A stretch of 64,000 nt of DNA from Posidonia oceanica (GCA_037176725.1 JAZBRS010000026.1:150051501-150115500); one strand, 5' to 3'; counted from the first letter of the stretch, positions 1 through 12,396 are shown. The notes: generated from the sequence alone by a model not told the origin. Translations and numbers: made by a program.

Positions 1-88
1 GCACAAAGCAAGCAAAGAAAGCAAAACCCAAGCAGTGAAAAAGCCAAAAACGAAAGCCGGAGTCTTGTATCCCCAGCAAAGTTGCCAT
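1..88 (-). other. Leader and primer-binding site of an Ogre-like element (runs off the left edge)
   Basis: On the minus strand, positions 87-70 read TGGCAACTTTGCTGGGGA, the position and form of a reverse-transcription primer site directly after the LTR end at 89, with one spacer base. It differs from TGGCGACTCCGCTGGGGA, the complement of the plant tRNA-Arg(ACG) 3' end as I recall it, at three positions. The remaining bases match the start of the leaders at 6746-6955 and 37232 onward. The element body lies outside the window. Confidence 0.7.
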
Positions 89-782
89 TGTAGTAATCCC
101 GGTGTTCGGATCGTCCATGCACGTTGCCAAAGCTCGCGTGCAACGATCAGAATCAGGTTCACTATTAGCGAGTATATTCGAGAAGGAAGACTTCGCTCGA
201 AAACACTTAAAAAAGGGAAAAAAGGAAAGATAAGACAAATCAGAGTCGCCACCGTGTCTATTAAGTCGGGAGACAAGGAAAATCGGGGAAATGCGTGAAT
301 AAACACGCAAAACCAAGCAAAAGGTGCAATGCAATGCAATGCAAATGAAATGATATGCAATGAAATGCAAATGATGTGACTCGTGCCTTGGATGAGGGCA
401 ATATGGTCCTTATGGGCCATGAGAAAGGGTAAGGACTCCTGTTACGTGCAGGGAAGGTGATAGGCACCCCCGACACGCCTGAGAATCGGTCTTTCTAGGC
501 TTACGCTAGCATACGCAGGGAAATGCATACTTTGAATGCCTAAGTGCCATGAATGCCTAATTAGATGTTCAAATGGGTGCTCTAAGTGATAGAATGCGTG
601 CAAGGAATTAAATGTGCAATCTAAGTGCTCAACAACGCTGTCTATGTTTCGAACCTGGCAAACCCTGGTCCGTGAGAACTCCAAGCAGTAAGCATCACTG
701 CCCTAATGCAAATCCAAGCGATAAAACAAAACAGCAGTAAAATCATACACATGCAAGCGACATGCAAAGGAAAACAACAGCA

Positions 783-985
783 AACACGCAAAACGGTGCG
801 AGAAACAAAGTAGGCACGTAAAACGGTGCAAAGGTGAAGGAAAACAAGAGCGGCACGCAAAACGGTGCGAAAATAGGCGAAAACAGATGCGGGCATGCAA
901 AACGGTGCAGAAATAGGTGAAAACAGACGCTGGCATGCAAAACGGTGCAAAAGCGATCAAAAATAGATGCAGGCACGTAAAACGA
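783..985 (-). repeat. Short tandem repeat block in LTR (AAAACGGTGC units)
   Basis: Units of about 30 and 60 bp are built on GCACGCAAAACGGTGC. This block occupies the same LTR position as the larger array at 16493-16975. It is open in several frames only because the unit length is a multiple of three. Confidence 0.75.
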
Positions 986-1479
986 TGCATGCAATGCAAA
1001 TGAATGATGTGTAGTGATCTAGATGGACTTATCTTGAGGATCTGAGGCTTGATCCGAGATAACTTTGGTTCAAATGAAAGATCATTCAACCAGGAAGACC
1101 TGGACAGTTAGATCATGGAAATCCAACGGTCTGATCTAAAGTTATTCAGGTTTCAAGTCAGAAGGCTCAAGGGCCAGAAAAGGTAGGGGTTTAAGCGCAA
1201 ATAGTCCCTAAGGGTGTGCAACGCAGGATGTATGCATGCAAAAGTGCTGAGGATGCTTGAATGGATGCAAAGATGCAATGATTGATGACATGGGAATGCA
1301 AATGCATGCAAAAATGCAATGCAGGGACCTAAGTGTAATTTGGGAAAACTACAGGGTCCTATGTGCAAAATGCCCCTAACTGTGTGTGAAACAGGTCTAA
1401 ATGCATGCAGGAATGATAATGCAACAATGCATGAATGAATGCAAGGTTAATTAGGGGATATGCATGCGAAAATGCAAGA

Positions 1480-2520
1480 AAAGGACCTAAATGCAATTTT
1501 TAAAACATGCAGGGTTTAAATGCAAAGCTAAGAAAGCATGCAAACATGCAAAAAAAACTGAAAACAAAGACTGACATGCAATTATTATGTTTTTCTGGAT
1601 TTTTTATGCAATGCAATAAGGTTTTAAATGCAGATTAAATGAGTTTTAAACCACTGAAGGACTGATATGCAAATAAACATATTTTTTGGATTTTTATGCA
1701 ATGCAATAAAGTTAAAATCATGATTTAAAGGAAATGCATGAACTGCACAGGACTCAGATGCAAATAAAATGTATTTTTGGGTTTTTCAGTAATGCAATAA
1801 GGTTTAAAACATGATTTAAATGATGAATGATTGAACTGAGGACTGAAATGCAATTAAAACATGCTTCTGGGTTTTTTATTAATGCAATATAGTTTAAATG
1901 CTGATTTAAATGAAATGCATGAACTGTGGTTGGACTAAAATGCAATTTTGAAAACATGCAGTATTTTATTGCAATGTAGTATGATTTAAAAGCCATTTAA
2001 ATGATTTTCAAACCAAATGCAGGACTCAAATGCAAATAAGATAAAATACAAGGTCTAAAATGCAATGTAATAAGGAAAAAAATGCAAAAATGGATGCTGT
2101 GATGTATACTCTGGACTAAAATGCAATAAAAATAAAATGCAGGATGAAAAATGCAATGCAATATGGCAAATATGCAAATTAAATGATTTGAATCAACTGC
2201 AAGAGGACTAAGATGCAAATAAATTTAAACAGAGGGCTTAAAAGACAGCGATTTAAATGATTTTTAACAACTGAAGGTGGACTAAAGTGCAAATAAAATA
2301 AAAGACAGTAGTTATATTCAATGCAGTAAAGTTTAAAACGAATTTAAATGAAATGCAATCAACCATAGGACTGAAAAGTAATTTAAACAAACTGAAAGAT
2401 TAAAATGCAATGTAATAAGATTAAAATTAGGCATTAAATGATTTCTGAATTGAAACTGGACCTGAAAGTAAATAAAATAAACTGCTGTAAAATATTTCAA
2501 TGCACCGAACCAACTAAAAA
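1480..2520 (-). repeat. Degenerate TGCA-rich repeats in LTR
   Basis: Diverged units carry the recurring words AAATGCAAT, GGACTAAAATGC and AATAAGGTTTAAA. The same class lies at 9000-10440, 17640-18600, 34900-35930 and 51130-51490, always between the GC-rich block and the conserved 3' block of the LTR. Confidence 0.7.
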
Positions 2521-2559
2521 TTAAAACTATATAACTCTACAGTGCATTGTGCTATAATG

Positions 2560-3480
2560 ATCTACGGGCAACTGTGGCTTGCGTCGGAGAAGAAGGGCTG
2601 GTCTCGGCGGTCTAGGGGGCGTGCAGCGGAGCTGAGGTGTCCGGTGGCTACAGGCGAGCGTTGCGGAGCTTCCGGCGTGGTCGGCGGGGCATGACGGCGG
2701 CTGGGGAGGTCTGTCGACGTCGGAGAAGGTGACTGCAGAGTTGTAGGAGGTCGACCGGCGGCTGGAGGCGATGACGACGGCAGGGGAGCACAGGGTTGTG
2801 CTCCTGGGACTCCAGCGGAGCTCGGGAGGTAACTGGCTGGAGCTGAACGAGCCTGGAGCATGGCGATGGTAGCTGGTTTGCGCTGGAGAAGACGATGCTG
2901 CTGGGGCTGTTCCGGCGAGTTGCAGCGACTGTGGAGGCGATCGGGAGTTGGAGGCGAGTGCTGCGGAGCTGCCGGTGACTCGCGTGGCGTGCAGGGGGCA
3001 GTGGAGCTATCTGCCAGCCTTTGCAAAAATTTGCAGAGATATCTGGCGACGCTCGACGACAGAGGAGGCAGCAGCTGCTTCGGCGGGGCACCAGAACGAG
3101 CTGCGAGGGGGAGGAGATGCTGCTGGGAGGCAGCAGAGGAGCGGCGATGGCCCAGAACGCCGGACAAGCGTTGGCAGTGACTGGTCGTCGCCGGAGAAGA
3201 CAAAGCCCACGGCGGAGCTCGAAATGCGAATAAAGCGGTAAAAAACAGAAATAAAAAGCTAGTAAGCATGGCATGCATGTCACAATCTTAAAGATGCGTT
3301 CAGTTACCTACGCGGGAGGCTGAGCTGCTCTGACGACCTCGGGTGGGTGCTACTGTCCAGCGGCGGTTCGCAGAGGTGCACGGAGGGTCGCTGGCTGCTG
3401 GGGAAGATCGAAGTCGATCACCGGCGGCTCGGGGATGCTCCAGATGCTCCCAGAACTCGGTTCTACTACTCGGAGGGGAG
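2560..3480 (-). other. GC-rich block of LTR
   Basis: A sharp GC-rich segment rich in CCGGCG and GGAG words interrupts AT-rich LTR sequence. Equivalent blocks lie at 10480-10920, 18640-19350, 24830-25560, 34250-34870, 44160-44760 and 50570-51110. Long open frames occur on both strands, as GC-rich DNA allows, but translated products differ between copies, so I do not call a protein. It may be the promoter-proximal or transcript-start part of the LTR, which is inference. Confidence 0.5.
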
Positions 3481-4429
3481 AATCGGATTTTTGGGTTGAC
3501 TGAGTAAATTTTTGGCTCAGTAGGTGTTGGCAGCTCTCTAGGTGCTCGGAGGTGGTCCTTTAGGCTCGTGGAGGAGTGGTGAGTGAGGCGGGGGGGTCTG
3601 GATGGGATGTCTGGGTCTGGAAGTGGATTTTGAGTGTTAAGGTGTTTCTGGACAGAAATGGGTGTGGAGTGTTTGTGGTGAATCGGGGGAGATGCTGGGT
3701 AATTAGTGATGAACTGGGAGTTGGGTTCGGAAGGTGGATGCTCAATGAGTGGCGTGGTGAAGTTTGAAGGGATTCTGCGGGCTGTGTGGAGGAATGGAAG
3801 CTCTAGAAGTCAGGAATTGCAGGTCTGCTAATGGGGGAGGAAGCTCTGGTTTTCAGTTCTCTCTGGTCTCTCTCTCAGGCGCATGAATGAGGTGGTTGGA
3901 GGAAGAAGAAGATGCTTTGGTTTTGTTCTGCATTGGGCACTCAATTGCCATTGCAAGAGGCATGGGTTTGGGTTAGCAAATGGCAGAGGCTGGCAGTGAC
4001 TGGGAGGCCGGCAATGGGTGTGGCTCGTGAGGCTGAGATCACCGCACGGTGGCATGGCAGTAGAGCTAGAGTGGGCGGCTGCTACTGCTAGTGAGGAGGC
4101 TCTGAGTGCAGAGGGAGTACTGGACTTGCAGGTGCTGATGATGGTTTGAAGCAGGAGGGGGAGGGAAAAGAGGAGAGGCTGGTGCAGGCCGAAGAAGAGA
4201 GGAGGAAGAGGAGGCGTGGGTCGTGGGCTGGGCTGGAAGGGAGAAAAAGGAGAGAAAAGAGAGAAGGGGAGTAGTGGGCTGGGCCTGGAAAGGGGGGAAA
4301 AAGAAAAAAAGGATGGAAAGAAAAAAAAAAGAGAAAAAAGAAAAAGGGAAGAGAGTGATTGGGTTTTAGTTTTTTTTGAGTTGTATTTTTCAGAATTTAG
4401 GTTTCTTAATTGTTTTAATTATTTAAGTT

Positions 4430-4720
4430 TTTCTTATGATTTTTAGTTGTTTTAATTTTTCTTTTGATTGTTTTAAGGTTTTTAATTGTTTTGTTTATTT
4501 AAGTTTTTCTTTTGATTTTAAGTTTGTTAATTGTTTTAATTTTTCTTTTGATTGTTTTGAGGTTTTTAATTGTTTTGTTTATTTAAGTTTTTCTTTTGAT
4601 TTTAAGTTTGTTAATTGTTTTAATTTTTCTTTTGTTTTAAGGTTTTTAATTGAGCTTTTTAGATTTAAGAGTTTTGAATGGTTTTTTTCTTATGTTTTCT
4701 TCTTTAATTGCTTTTAATGG
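4430..4720. repeat. T-rich tandem repeat, 84-bp period
   Basis: Units containing TTTAAGTTTTTCTTTTGATT recur 84 bp apart (4501 and 4585) within a long T-rich tract of the LTR (4360-5080). A related but non-tandem T-rich tract lies at 20380-21110 in the solo LTR. Confidence 0.7.
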
Positions 4721-5432
4721 GTTTTGATTTGTTTTAATTGTCTTTAAGTTTTGCAATTTTTTTTAATTGTTTTTAGGTCTTGAATTTTTTTTTAATTGTT
4801 TTTAAGTCTTGAAATTTGTTTTTAATTATTTTAAGTCTTAAAACTTGTTTTTAAGTTTTGAAATTTGTTTTTAAATTGTTTTAACTGTTTTAGATCGTTT
4901 TTTAAGTCTTTTAGTTTGTCTTAATTTGTTTTTAAATTGTTTTAACTGTTTTAGATCGTTTTTAAGTCTTTTAGTTTGTTTTAATTTGTTTTTGAATAGA
5001 TTTTCTTTTGAATTGTTTTTTAAGTTATTTATTTATTTTTCTGGTTGGAATTTTCTCTTTAATTGTTTTAAGGTGTGTTAAATGGGGTTGATGATGAGTT
5101 TGAAGAAGGAGGGAAAAGAAGAGAGGGGGAGGATAATGAGGAGAGAGAAAAGGATAATGAGATGAGAAAGAAGGGTAATGACTTGGATTTGGAAGGGTTT
5201 TGGGTGAGTGTGTGACCTAGGGTTTCTAGGGTTTGGACTAGGGTTTAACCTAGGATTTTCTAGGGTTTTAAATGGGATTTCCTAGGGTTTTTGGATGGGT
5301 TTTTCTAGGGTTTTTGGATGGGTTTTCCTAGGGTGAAAAAGGGTGTTGTTTTGGGTTTGATTTGAAGGGTTTGAGAGAACCACCAAAGAGAGAAAGAGAG
5401 CCAATTCAGCTTGTCAAAATGGGGTGTCAACA

Positions 5433-6745
5433 GCATATAGGTTCTTTTATTGCTTTATTGCATACCTGCTTTTACTTAATGCTGCATTTGGCCCCTATTG
5501 GCCCCATACTCTGTTGCATCTACATCTTTGCATGCATTTATCCTGTTGCATTGCATTTTGCCATGTTTTTCATGTGGGCCCCTGCATTTTCTCTTAATTG
5601 CACTTAGGTCCCTGCCCTTCGCATTCTTACATGCATAACATCCACATCATTGCATACTGTACTCTTGCACTTGTTTGAGCATTCTTAGCCTCATTGCATG
5701 TAGGACACCCTGCATTGTACACACATAGGGGTAATTTGCACTTAGACCCCCACTTAGATCACTTTTTCTGGCCCTTGAGCCATCTGACTTGAAACCTGAA
5801 TAACTTTTGATCAGACCGTTGGATCTTCACGATCTAACTATCCAGGTCTTCCTGGTTGAATGATCTTTCATTCTAACCAAAGTTATTTCAGATCAGGCCT
5901 TAGATCCTCAAGATAAGTCCATCTAGATCACTGCATGCCTTGTTTTCACACCTTGTTTTCTCGTGCATGTAGATTAGGCTTTTTCGCCTTTGTTTTCTTT
6001 CCCCTTTGCTTGTTTTACACTTGCATCGTGTGGTTTTACTTGGCTTTTCCTCCCTTGTTTTCTTTTCCCTTTGCTTGTTTTACACTTGCATCGTGTGGTT
6101 TTATTTAGCTTTTCCGCCCTTGTTTTCTTTCCCCTTTGCATGTCGACTTGCATTGCGTGGTTTTATCGGTGTTTTGTTTTGCCGCCTGCTTTTGCATTAG
6201 GGTAGTGATGTTTACTGCCTGGAGTTCTCACGAACCAGGGTTTGCCCGGTTCGGAACACAGGCAGCGCTGCTGAGCACATAGGCTGCACGTTTAATTCCC
6301 ATGCATGGCATTCAGGCACTTAGGCATTAAAGCATACATAGCATGGCATAGCACTTGTCACCCCCTGGGCGTACAGTTAAAGGCAATCATTGCCAAAATT
6401 CCTGCAAATGCGAGCGATAGCCAAGAAAGACCGATTCCTCAGGCGTGTCGGGGGTGCTTAACACCTTCCCTGCACGTAACAGGAGTCCTTACCCTTTCTT
6501 TGGAGCCACAATGACTATTTTGCCCTCGTCCTTGGCATGAGTCATACATTTTGCATAGCATTGCATTCATCTGCTTGTTTTCTATGCTTTTTCTTGGTTT
6601 TCCTTGTCTTCCCGATAATAGACTAGGTGGCGACTCTGTTTTTGTCTTATTTTTACTTTCCTTCTTCGTGTCGCTATTTGTGAAGTACCTCCTCTCGTCC
6701 GGACCTCCTCTCGTCCGGACCCACGGGATCAGGCGCTCACAGTAT
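5433..6745 (+). mobile_element. 3' fragment of an Ogre-like LTR, plus orientation
   Basis: The sequence matches the last third of the 32644-37212 LTR in the same order: TGCACTTAGGCCC units, the block ending in TTATTTCAGATC, the short tandem repeats, GGTGC.TAACACCTTCCC, and the primer-site mimic TGGCGACTC at 6628-6636. Its 5' part is missing at the junction with the 89-5432 LTR, so that element probably inserted here. The 3' end is approximate and holds a small duplication of CCTCCTCTCGTCCGGA (about 6692-6720). No normal primer site follows it. Confidence 0.7.
5992..6186 (+). repeat. 65-bp tandem repeat in LTR fragment
   Basis: Three units begin GTTTTCTTT at 5992, 6057 and 6122, a 65-bp period. 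The site corresponds to the variable repeat block of the other LTR copies. Confidence 0.8.
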
Positions 6746-6955
6746 CATTGCACTAAGCAAGCCTTTAGACATGGCATTAAGCAGATAAGGCATGGATAAG
6801 CGAGAAATAATGTAAGTAAAGGCAGAGTAAGCAGTAAAGCATGTAAAGACAAGGTAAGCAATAAAGCATTGGAAACAGGCATAAGGTAAGCAAAAATGCA
6901 AAACCCAAGCAAGCGAGAAAGCCAAAACGAAAGCCGGAGTCTATGATTCCCTGCG
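6746..6955 (-). mobile_element. Inverted leader fragment with a truncated primer site
   Basis: In minus orientation this matches the beginning of the leader at 37214-37400, ending with a primer site cut after ...GATTCCCTGCGGAGT. It abuts a plus-strand LTR end on the left and another minus-strand leader on the right, so two rearrangement junctions lie at about 6745 and 6955. Confidence 0.6.
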
Positions 6956-7938
6956 GAGTAAAATGTATGCTTTCTAGCATGCTCTCTCTCACCAATCTAG
7001 TGTGTCCTAGTAGGTTGTCTACTTCGGACTCCCACATGTGTACGGGTCACCGACTCAGGCAAAAAGTAAGGTCCCTGTATAAATCCTGGCCAAAGCTCAG
7101 GCAAACAACAGGTGGTGCGTTAGGAGCCTCGACCCTACCAAAGCATGGGCTGTACCCTCTACTAACATCGACACGACCCCTGACAAGGGGGGACAGACCG
7201 ACCAACTTGCTTTATGCCAAAGCAATAGTGCAAGAGATCGGAACTGTCCTTCTTAGACTGGTAGGTGGACTCAGAGATGAGAAGATGCATGTCCTATATG
7301 CTCATTCATGCAAATATGATTAAAGTTTTTTATCTTGCATGTTTTATTAACTCAAAAGGGGGATGAATGTGTGTTTATGTCTCTAGTTGTTCCTAGAATT
7401 GATTTTACTTGCCATTTTTAGTTAACCATGGGGAAAACAATCAATCTCTAATTGTCCTTAGGCTAAATGCGAAAAGGGGAAGAAAATCACCCAATCATGG
7501 CAAGCAAATATCACACATCAATGCAAAAAGCATGCTCATGGTATGTGTTAGTGTTGTGTCACATGATATGTGAAAATGAAAGACAATCAACACATCAAAA
7601 AGCATATACAAGCATGGCATGTGTATAAGTGGAGTGGCATAGCATATCTATGTAAGGATAAGCCAAACATCAAGCAAAAGGCATGGTTTGATGCAATAAT
7701 CAAGCAAATATGGCAATTAAGTGCTAAAATAAGGAAAGTGCCTGAATTAAAGCGATAATTAAGCAAATAAAGTAAATAAATGCTGAGACAAGCAAAGAAT
7801 AAAGATTAATGCGATAATTAAGCAAACAAGGTAAGCAAACGCTAAGCTAAGCAGATAAGGCATGTAGAAGCGCCAAAACCATGCGAGCGAAATGCCAAAA
7901 CGAAAGCCAGAGTCTAGAATCCCCAACGGAGTCGCCAC
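6956..7938 (-). mobile_element. Leader and primer-binding site of element C
   Basis: Read on the minus strand this is the 5' untranslated leader of an Ogre-like element. Positions 7937-7920 read TGGCGACTCCGTTGGGGA, one mismatch from the tRNA-Arg complement and the best-preserved primer site of this family here. The rest aligns with the leader at 37232-38150. It is cut at 6956, just short of where gag would begin. No coding region is visible. Confidence 0.75.
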
Positions 7939-8548
7939 TGTCCTTATGATGGAAAAATCTCTCGAACTGCGATGCCGGATCGGACCGGCGACGGGCGCAG
8001 AGGAGATAGGTGTCACGGATAATGGGCGAAGGAAACAAAAGAATAAGACAAAACAGAGTCGCCACCTAGTCTATTGTCGGAAGACGAGGAAAACGAGGAA
8101 AACAATGATATGCATGCAATATGATGCTAAATGAATGACTCGTGCCAATGGATGCAGACACAATGGTCACTGTGGGCCAAAAGAGAGGGTAAGGACTCCT
8201 GTTACGCATGGGGAAGGTGTTAGGCACCCCCATGCGCCTGAGGAGCAGTCTTTCTAGGCTAATCTCGCTCGCATGTGTGGAATGGATGCTCTGCTATGCC
8301 ATGAATGCTTTAACATGCTTAAATGTATGCTTAAAATGCCGTGATGCATGAGGGAAAACAAAACATTCAATTTATGTGCTCAGTAGCGCTGTTGGTATCT
8401 AAATCGGGCGTACCACGATTCCAAAGAAGTCCAAACAGCAAACATCATCGCCCTAAATGCAATGCAGGCGAGAAACAAAACGACGGATAAAACCATGCAA
8501 TGTGAATAGCGACATGCAAAGGGAAACAAAATAGAAGCAAAAAACCAA

Positions 8549-8655
8549 GCAATGCAAGGGTGCGGCAAGCAAAGGGAAACAAAACAGAAGCAGAAAACCA
8601 AGCAATGCAAGGGTGCGGCAAGCAAAGGGAAACAAAGCAGAGGTGATAAAGCCTA
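8549..8655 (-). repeat. 53-bp tandem repeat in LTR
   Basis: Two units begin GCAATGCAAGGGTGCGGC at 8549 and 8602. The position corresponds to the variable tandem block of the other LTR copies. Confidence 0.8.
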
Positions 8656-9479
8656 ATCTACATACTCGAGAAGAGAGATCAAGAAAACAATGTGTGCAAT
8701 GCAAGTTATGAGGCAATGAGCGATATGCAGTGACTCAAATGGGCTTAACTTGATGATCTGATGCCTGATCTGAACAAACTTAGGTTGGAATGAAAGATCA
8801 TTCAACCAGGAAGACCTAGACGATCAGATCAAGAAGATCCAACGGTCTGATCAAAAGTTATTCAGAGATCAAGCCAGATAAGTCAAAGGCCAGAGGAAAC
8901 CTAATGGTGCAAAAGATGTCAAATTGGGGGTCTAAATGCAATATGCCCATGTATGCATGCAATGCAGTAAGCTTCTACATGCAATGAGACCAATGAGGCT
9001 GGGAAAATTGCAAGGGACAACATGCAATGTCATGAAAGTGCAATACATGCAACAGTTCAAATATTGGACCTAAATGCAATTAAAACACACTATTGGACCT
9101 AAATGCAAAGCAGAATACACATGAAAACAAGCAAAAATTTGGAATTAGGACTAACATGCAATTTAAACAAATTGTTGGACTTAAATGCAAAGAAGAATAC
9201 ACATGAAAATAAGCAACAGTTTAGCATTTAGGACTAACATGCAATAAAAATAAACTGTTGGATTTAATTGCAAATGCAGGAGAAACATGAAAATAGGCAA
9301 CAATTTAGCTTTTAGGACTAACATACAATAAAAATAAACTGTTGGATTTAGTTGCAAATGCAGAAGAAACATGAAAGCATGCAATAGTGTAAATATAGGG
9401 CTAACATGCAATAAAACAAACTGTTGGACTTAACTGCAATGTAATATGGTTGCTAAATGAAATTAAACGAACAAATGAA

Positions 9480-10440
9480 TGCATGCTGGACCTACATGCA
9501 AATAAACTAAGTTGCAGGACTTAAAGTTAATGCAATATAGTTTAAAAATGAATTTAAATGAGATGCTGAATGCATGTAGGACTTAAATGCAATTAAACTA
9601 AAGTCCTAGACCAAAATGTAATGCAATATAGTTTGAAAAATGTAATTAAATGACTTCTGGATGCATGCAGGACTTAAAATGCAATTAAACTAAAGTCCTG
9701 GACTAAAATGCAATGCAATATAGTTTAAAAAATGTAATTAAATGATTGCTGAATGCATTCAAGACTTAAATGCAATTAAACTAAAGTCCTGGACTAAAAT
9801 GCAATGCAATATAGTTTGAAAAATGAATTTAAATGAATTGTGGATGCATGCAGGACCTAAATGCAAATAAACTAAAGTCCTGGACTAAAATGTAATGCAA
9901 TATAGTTTGAAAAATACAAATAAATGACTTCTGGATGCATGTAGGACCTAAATGCAAATAAACTAAAGTCCTGGACTAAAATGCAATGCAATATAGTTTA
10001 AAAAATACAATTAAATGACTTCTGGATGCATGTAGGACTTAAATGCAACTAAACTAAAGTCCTAGACTAAAATACAATGCAATATAGTTTGAAAAATGAA
10101 ATTAAATGACTTTTGGAATCATGCAGGACTTAAATGCAAATAAACATAAGTGCTGGATTAAATGATAATGCAATAAGGTTTAAACATAAAATTAAATGAT
10201 TGCTGAGTTGGATGCAAGACTTAAATGCAATTAAACATAAGTTATGGACTAAAATGCAATGCAATATGATTCTTAAATAAAATTAAATGAAAACTAAATG
10301 AATGCAGGACCTGAATGTAAATAAACTAAGATACTGGATTTAATTTTAATGCAGTATGGTTTCTAAATGAAATTAAATGAAAACTAAATGAATGCAGGAC
10401 CTATATGCAAATAAACTAAAATGTCGGACCTAATTTCAAT
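9480..10440 (-). repeat. Degenerate repeats of about 92 bp in LTR
   Basis: Roughly ten units share the words GGACTTAAATGCAATTAAAC, AAGTCCTGGACTAAAATGC and AATATAGTTT. Adjacent starts measure about 92 bp apart (for example 9670 and 9762). This is the best-ordered version of the TGCA-rich LTR repeat. Confidence 0.8.
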
Positions 10441-12230
10441 GCAGTAAGATTTTAAATCGAAAGCTTAAATGGATTAATGCAACAGTGATACGGCGGAGCT
10501 GCGGAGAAAGATGGAGGTGGATGGCCTGTTGGGGTCCGCCTCTGGCCCAGGCAACTGGCTTCGGGGAGGTCCGGCGGTGGTTCGGGTGAGGTCTAGAGGC
10601 GGCAGCAGCTATTGGTGCGGCGAAGCGATGTTTTCTTCTAGTGGTCATCGCCGGAGAAGAAGGAGAAGACCGGCGAGAGTGAAATGGAGAAAGATAGCTC
10701 GAAACGCGCAAGTAAAGGGCTGGGAAGCAAGAGGGGAGCATGGCGAAGCTCGGGGGAGGTCCGGTTACCTGAGGGCATGCGTGGATGGGTCTGCCAACCT
10801 CGGGTGGCTTCTGTCAGCAACGTTGTAGGTGGAGGAGGAGCTGGAGGCGACGACAGCGCGCAGGCGGCGTTGGGTTGAGTTCGCGGAGGTCCGGCGAAGC
10901 TCTGGAAGGTATTAGATCTCCCCTCTCACCCTCAATTCTCTCTTTTGCAAAATGGGTCTTCCTCTGTCTTTTTCTCTCTAAAAGCTCTCTGAAATCCTCT
11001 CAACTCCTCTAAAACTCTTGTTTTGATTGGCTTTTGTTGTGGTGATGAGGTTCGTGGTCTGTGTGGGTTGCTTTACAGTTGTGGGTCATGCTACTGTTGG
11101 GTCTTGTGTTGCAGTGTTGGGTGTCGTGGCTCTTGGGTTGCTTCTCTGTCGTGAGGAAGGAGAAGAAGGGGGTTGAAGAGGTCCTGGCTGAAGCTGAAGA
11201 AGATCCTCTGTGCTGTTGGTTCTGGAGTGGTCGTGCAGTTGGGTTGTGTGTTTCAGTTGTTGGTGATGGCTTGTAGTTGCTGAAGCTTTGCGCTGTGTTG
11301 TGGGTCGTGAAGCAGGGTTGATGGCATTGTCGTGGTTGCATTAGTTGGGTGAAGAAAAGGAGAAAATCCGTGGAGGAGTGGGAGAAGAAGTCCTGTATGT
11401 CCGTGGGGAGTTGGAGGGAAGAAGAACGTAGTGAGGCTAAAGGAGGGAGTGGAGGTTCGTGGGTTGGAGTGGAGGGAAGTGATGGTTTGAGTGGGGAGAA
11501 GTTGCAGTTGCTGGAGGAAGAAGAGCGTGGGCTCAAGGAGGGAGTGGAGGTTTGTGGGTTGGAGTGGAGGGGTCGTGCAGTGAGTGGGGAGAAGTGGGTG
11601 AAGGTCTGTAGGTGTGAAGGAAAAGAATGAGAAAAAGAAAGGAAGAGGAGGTGTTAGGCCTGAAGAAGAAAGGGAGAAAAAAGGAATGGGCTGGGCTGAT
11701 GGGCTGCAAGTGAAGAAAAGAAAGAAAAAGAAAAGAAAATAAAGAAAGAAAAAAAGGAAGAGGGAATGGGTTGGGTTTGTTGGTTGAAGAAGAAAAGGGA
11801 AAAAAAAAGAAAGAAAATAAAAAAAAGAAATGGGCTTGGGCTTAAGCTTGTGGGAGTGAATTTGTTGTGAAGAAAAAGGAAAAAGAAAGAAGAAGAAAAA
11901 AAGAGGAAATGGCTTGTGTTTGGATTGAAGGTGGGCTAAGTGGGTGTAGTGAATTAGTTTAAAGGGCTTTGGGTTGTGGGCTTAATTGGGCCTTAATTGG
12001 GTTTAATGGACCTTGTAGTGTGGGAAAAAAGGTTTAGGGTTTAAGGTTTAGGTTTTAGGCTTTAAATGGGTTTAATTTCTAGGGTTTGGTTGTGGGTTTG
12101 ATTGAAGGTGGGCTTGGTTTTTGGGAGTGGGTTTTGATTGGATTTAATGGGCCTATGTGGGCTTTGTAGTGTTTGGTTGGGTTTGATTGGAAGAAAAGGG
12201 AAGAAAGAAGGGTTCGGGTTAAAAGAGAAT

Positions 12231-12278
12231 GGGTTTTAGGGTTTAGGGTTTAAGGGTTTAGGGTTTAGGGTTATGGTT
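12231..12278 (-). repeat. Telomere-like TTTAGGG run
   Basis: Five near-perfect copies of the plant telomere word TTTAGGG stand in a row, about 120 bp inside the LTR end. In LTR sense they read CCCTAAA, overlapping the telo-box AAACCCTAA known from plant promoters. Other LTR copies have AAACCCTAG or CCTAAACC words at the same place. Confidence 0.85.
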
Positions 12279-12396
12279 ATTTCTAGGGTTTTGGAGTGGT
12301 TGTGGGCCTGAATGGAGTGGACTTTTGAGAAGAGGAGTTGGAGAGGAAAGAGGGAGGAAAACTACCAAAACAAGGGTCAAAAATGGGGTGTCTACA

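Larger units (their letters stand above)
89..5432 (-). mobile_element. Long LTR (5.3 kb) of an Ogre-like Ty3/gypsy element, 5' LTR on the minus strand
   Basis: The left end TGTAGTAATCCC and right end GGGGTGTCAACA are the inverted TG/CA termini shared by the other long LTRs here. Because the primer site lies just to its left, this is the 5' LTR of an element continuing off the window. From its sense 5' end the order is: CCCTAGAAA-rich block (5345-5215), A-rich tract, pyrimidine tract (4350-4140), GC-rich block (about 3480-2560), TGCA-rich degenerate repeats (2520-1480), short tandem repeats (985-783), then a conserved 3' block with GGTG...CACC (475-425) and a primer-site mimic TGGCGACTC (251-243). 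Open frames in the GC-rich and repeat parts are not conserved between LTR copies and are not called as genes. Confidence 0.85.
7939..12396 (-). mobile_element. Long LTR (4.5 kb), 5' LTR of element C
   Basis: The ends are TGTCCTTATG (left) and GGGGTGTCTACA (right), and the primer site is at its left edge. It interrupts the integrase of element B at 12396/12397. Internal landmarks are a primer-site mimic (8056-8064), the conserved GGTG...CACC block (about 8210-8230), 53-bp repeats, 92-bp degenerate repeats, a GC-rich block, polypurine runs (11630-11920) and a telomere-like run near the right end. Confidence 0.85.

Noticed and set aside
2562..3283. Long overlapping open frames (211 and 238 codons) on the minus strand
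   Set aside because: They lie in the GC-rich LTR block, where stops are rare in all frames. Products are Ser/Pro-rich and differ from those in equivalent blocks.
11009..11536. A 175-codon Ser/Pro-rich minus frame in the 7939-12396 LTR
   Set aside because: Low-complexity purine-rich DNA, no domain, and no counterpart in other LTRs.
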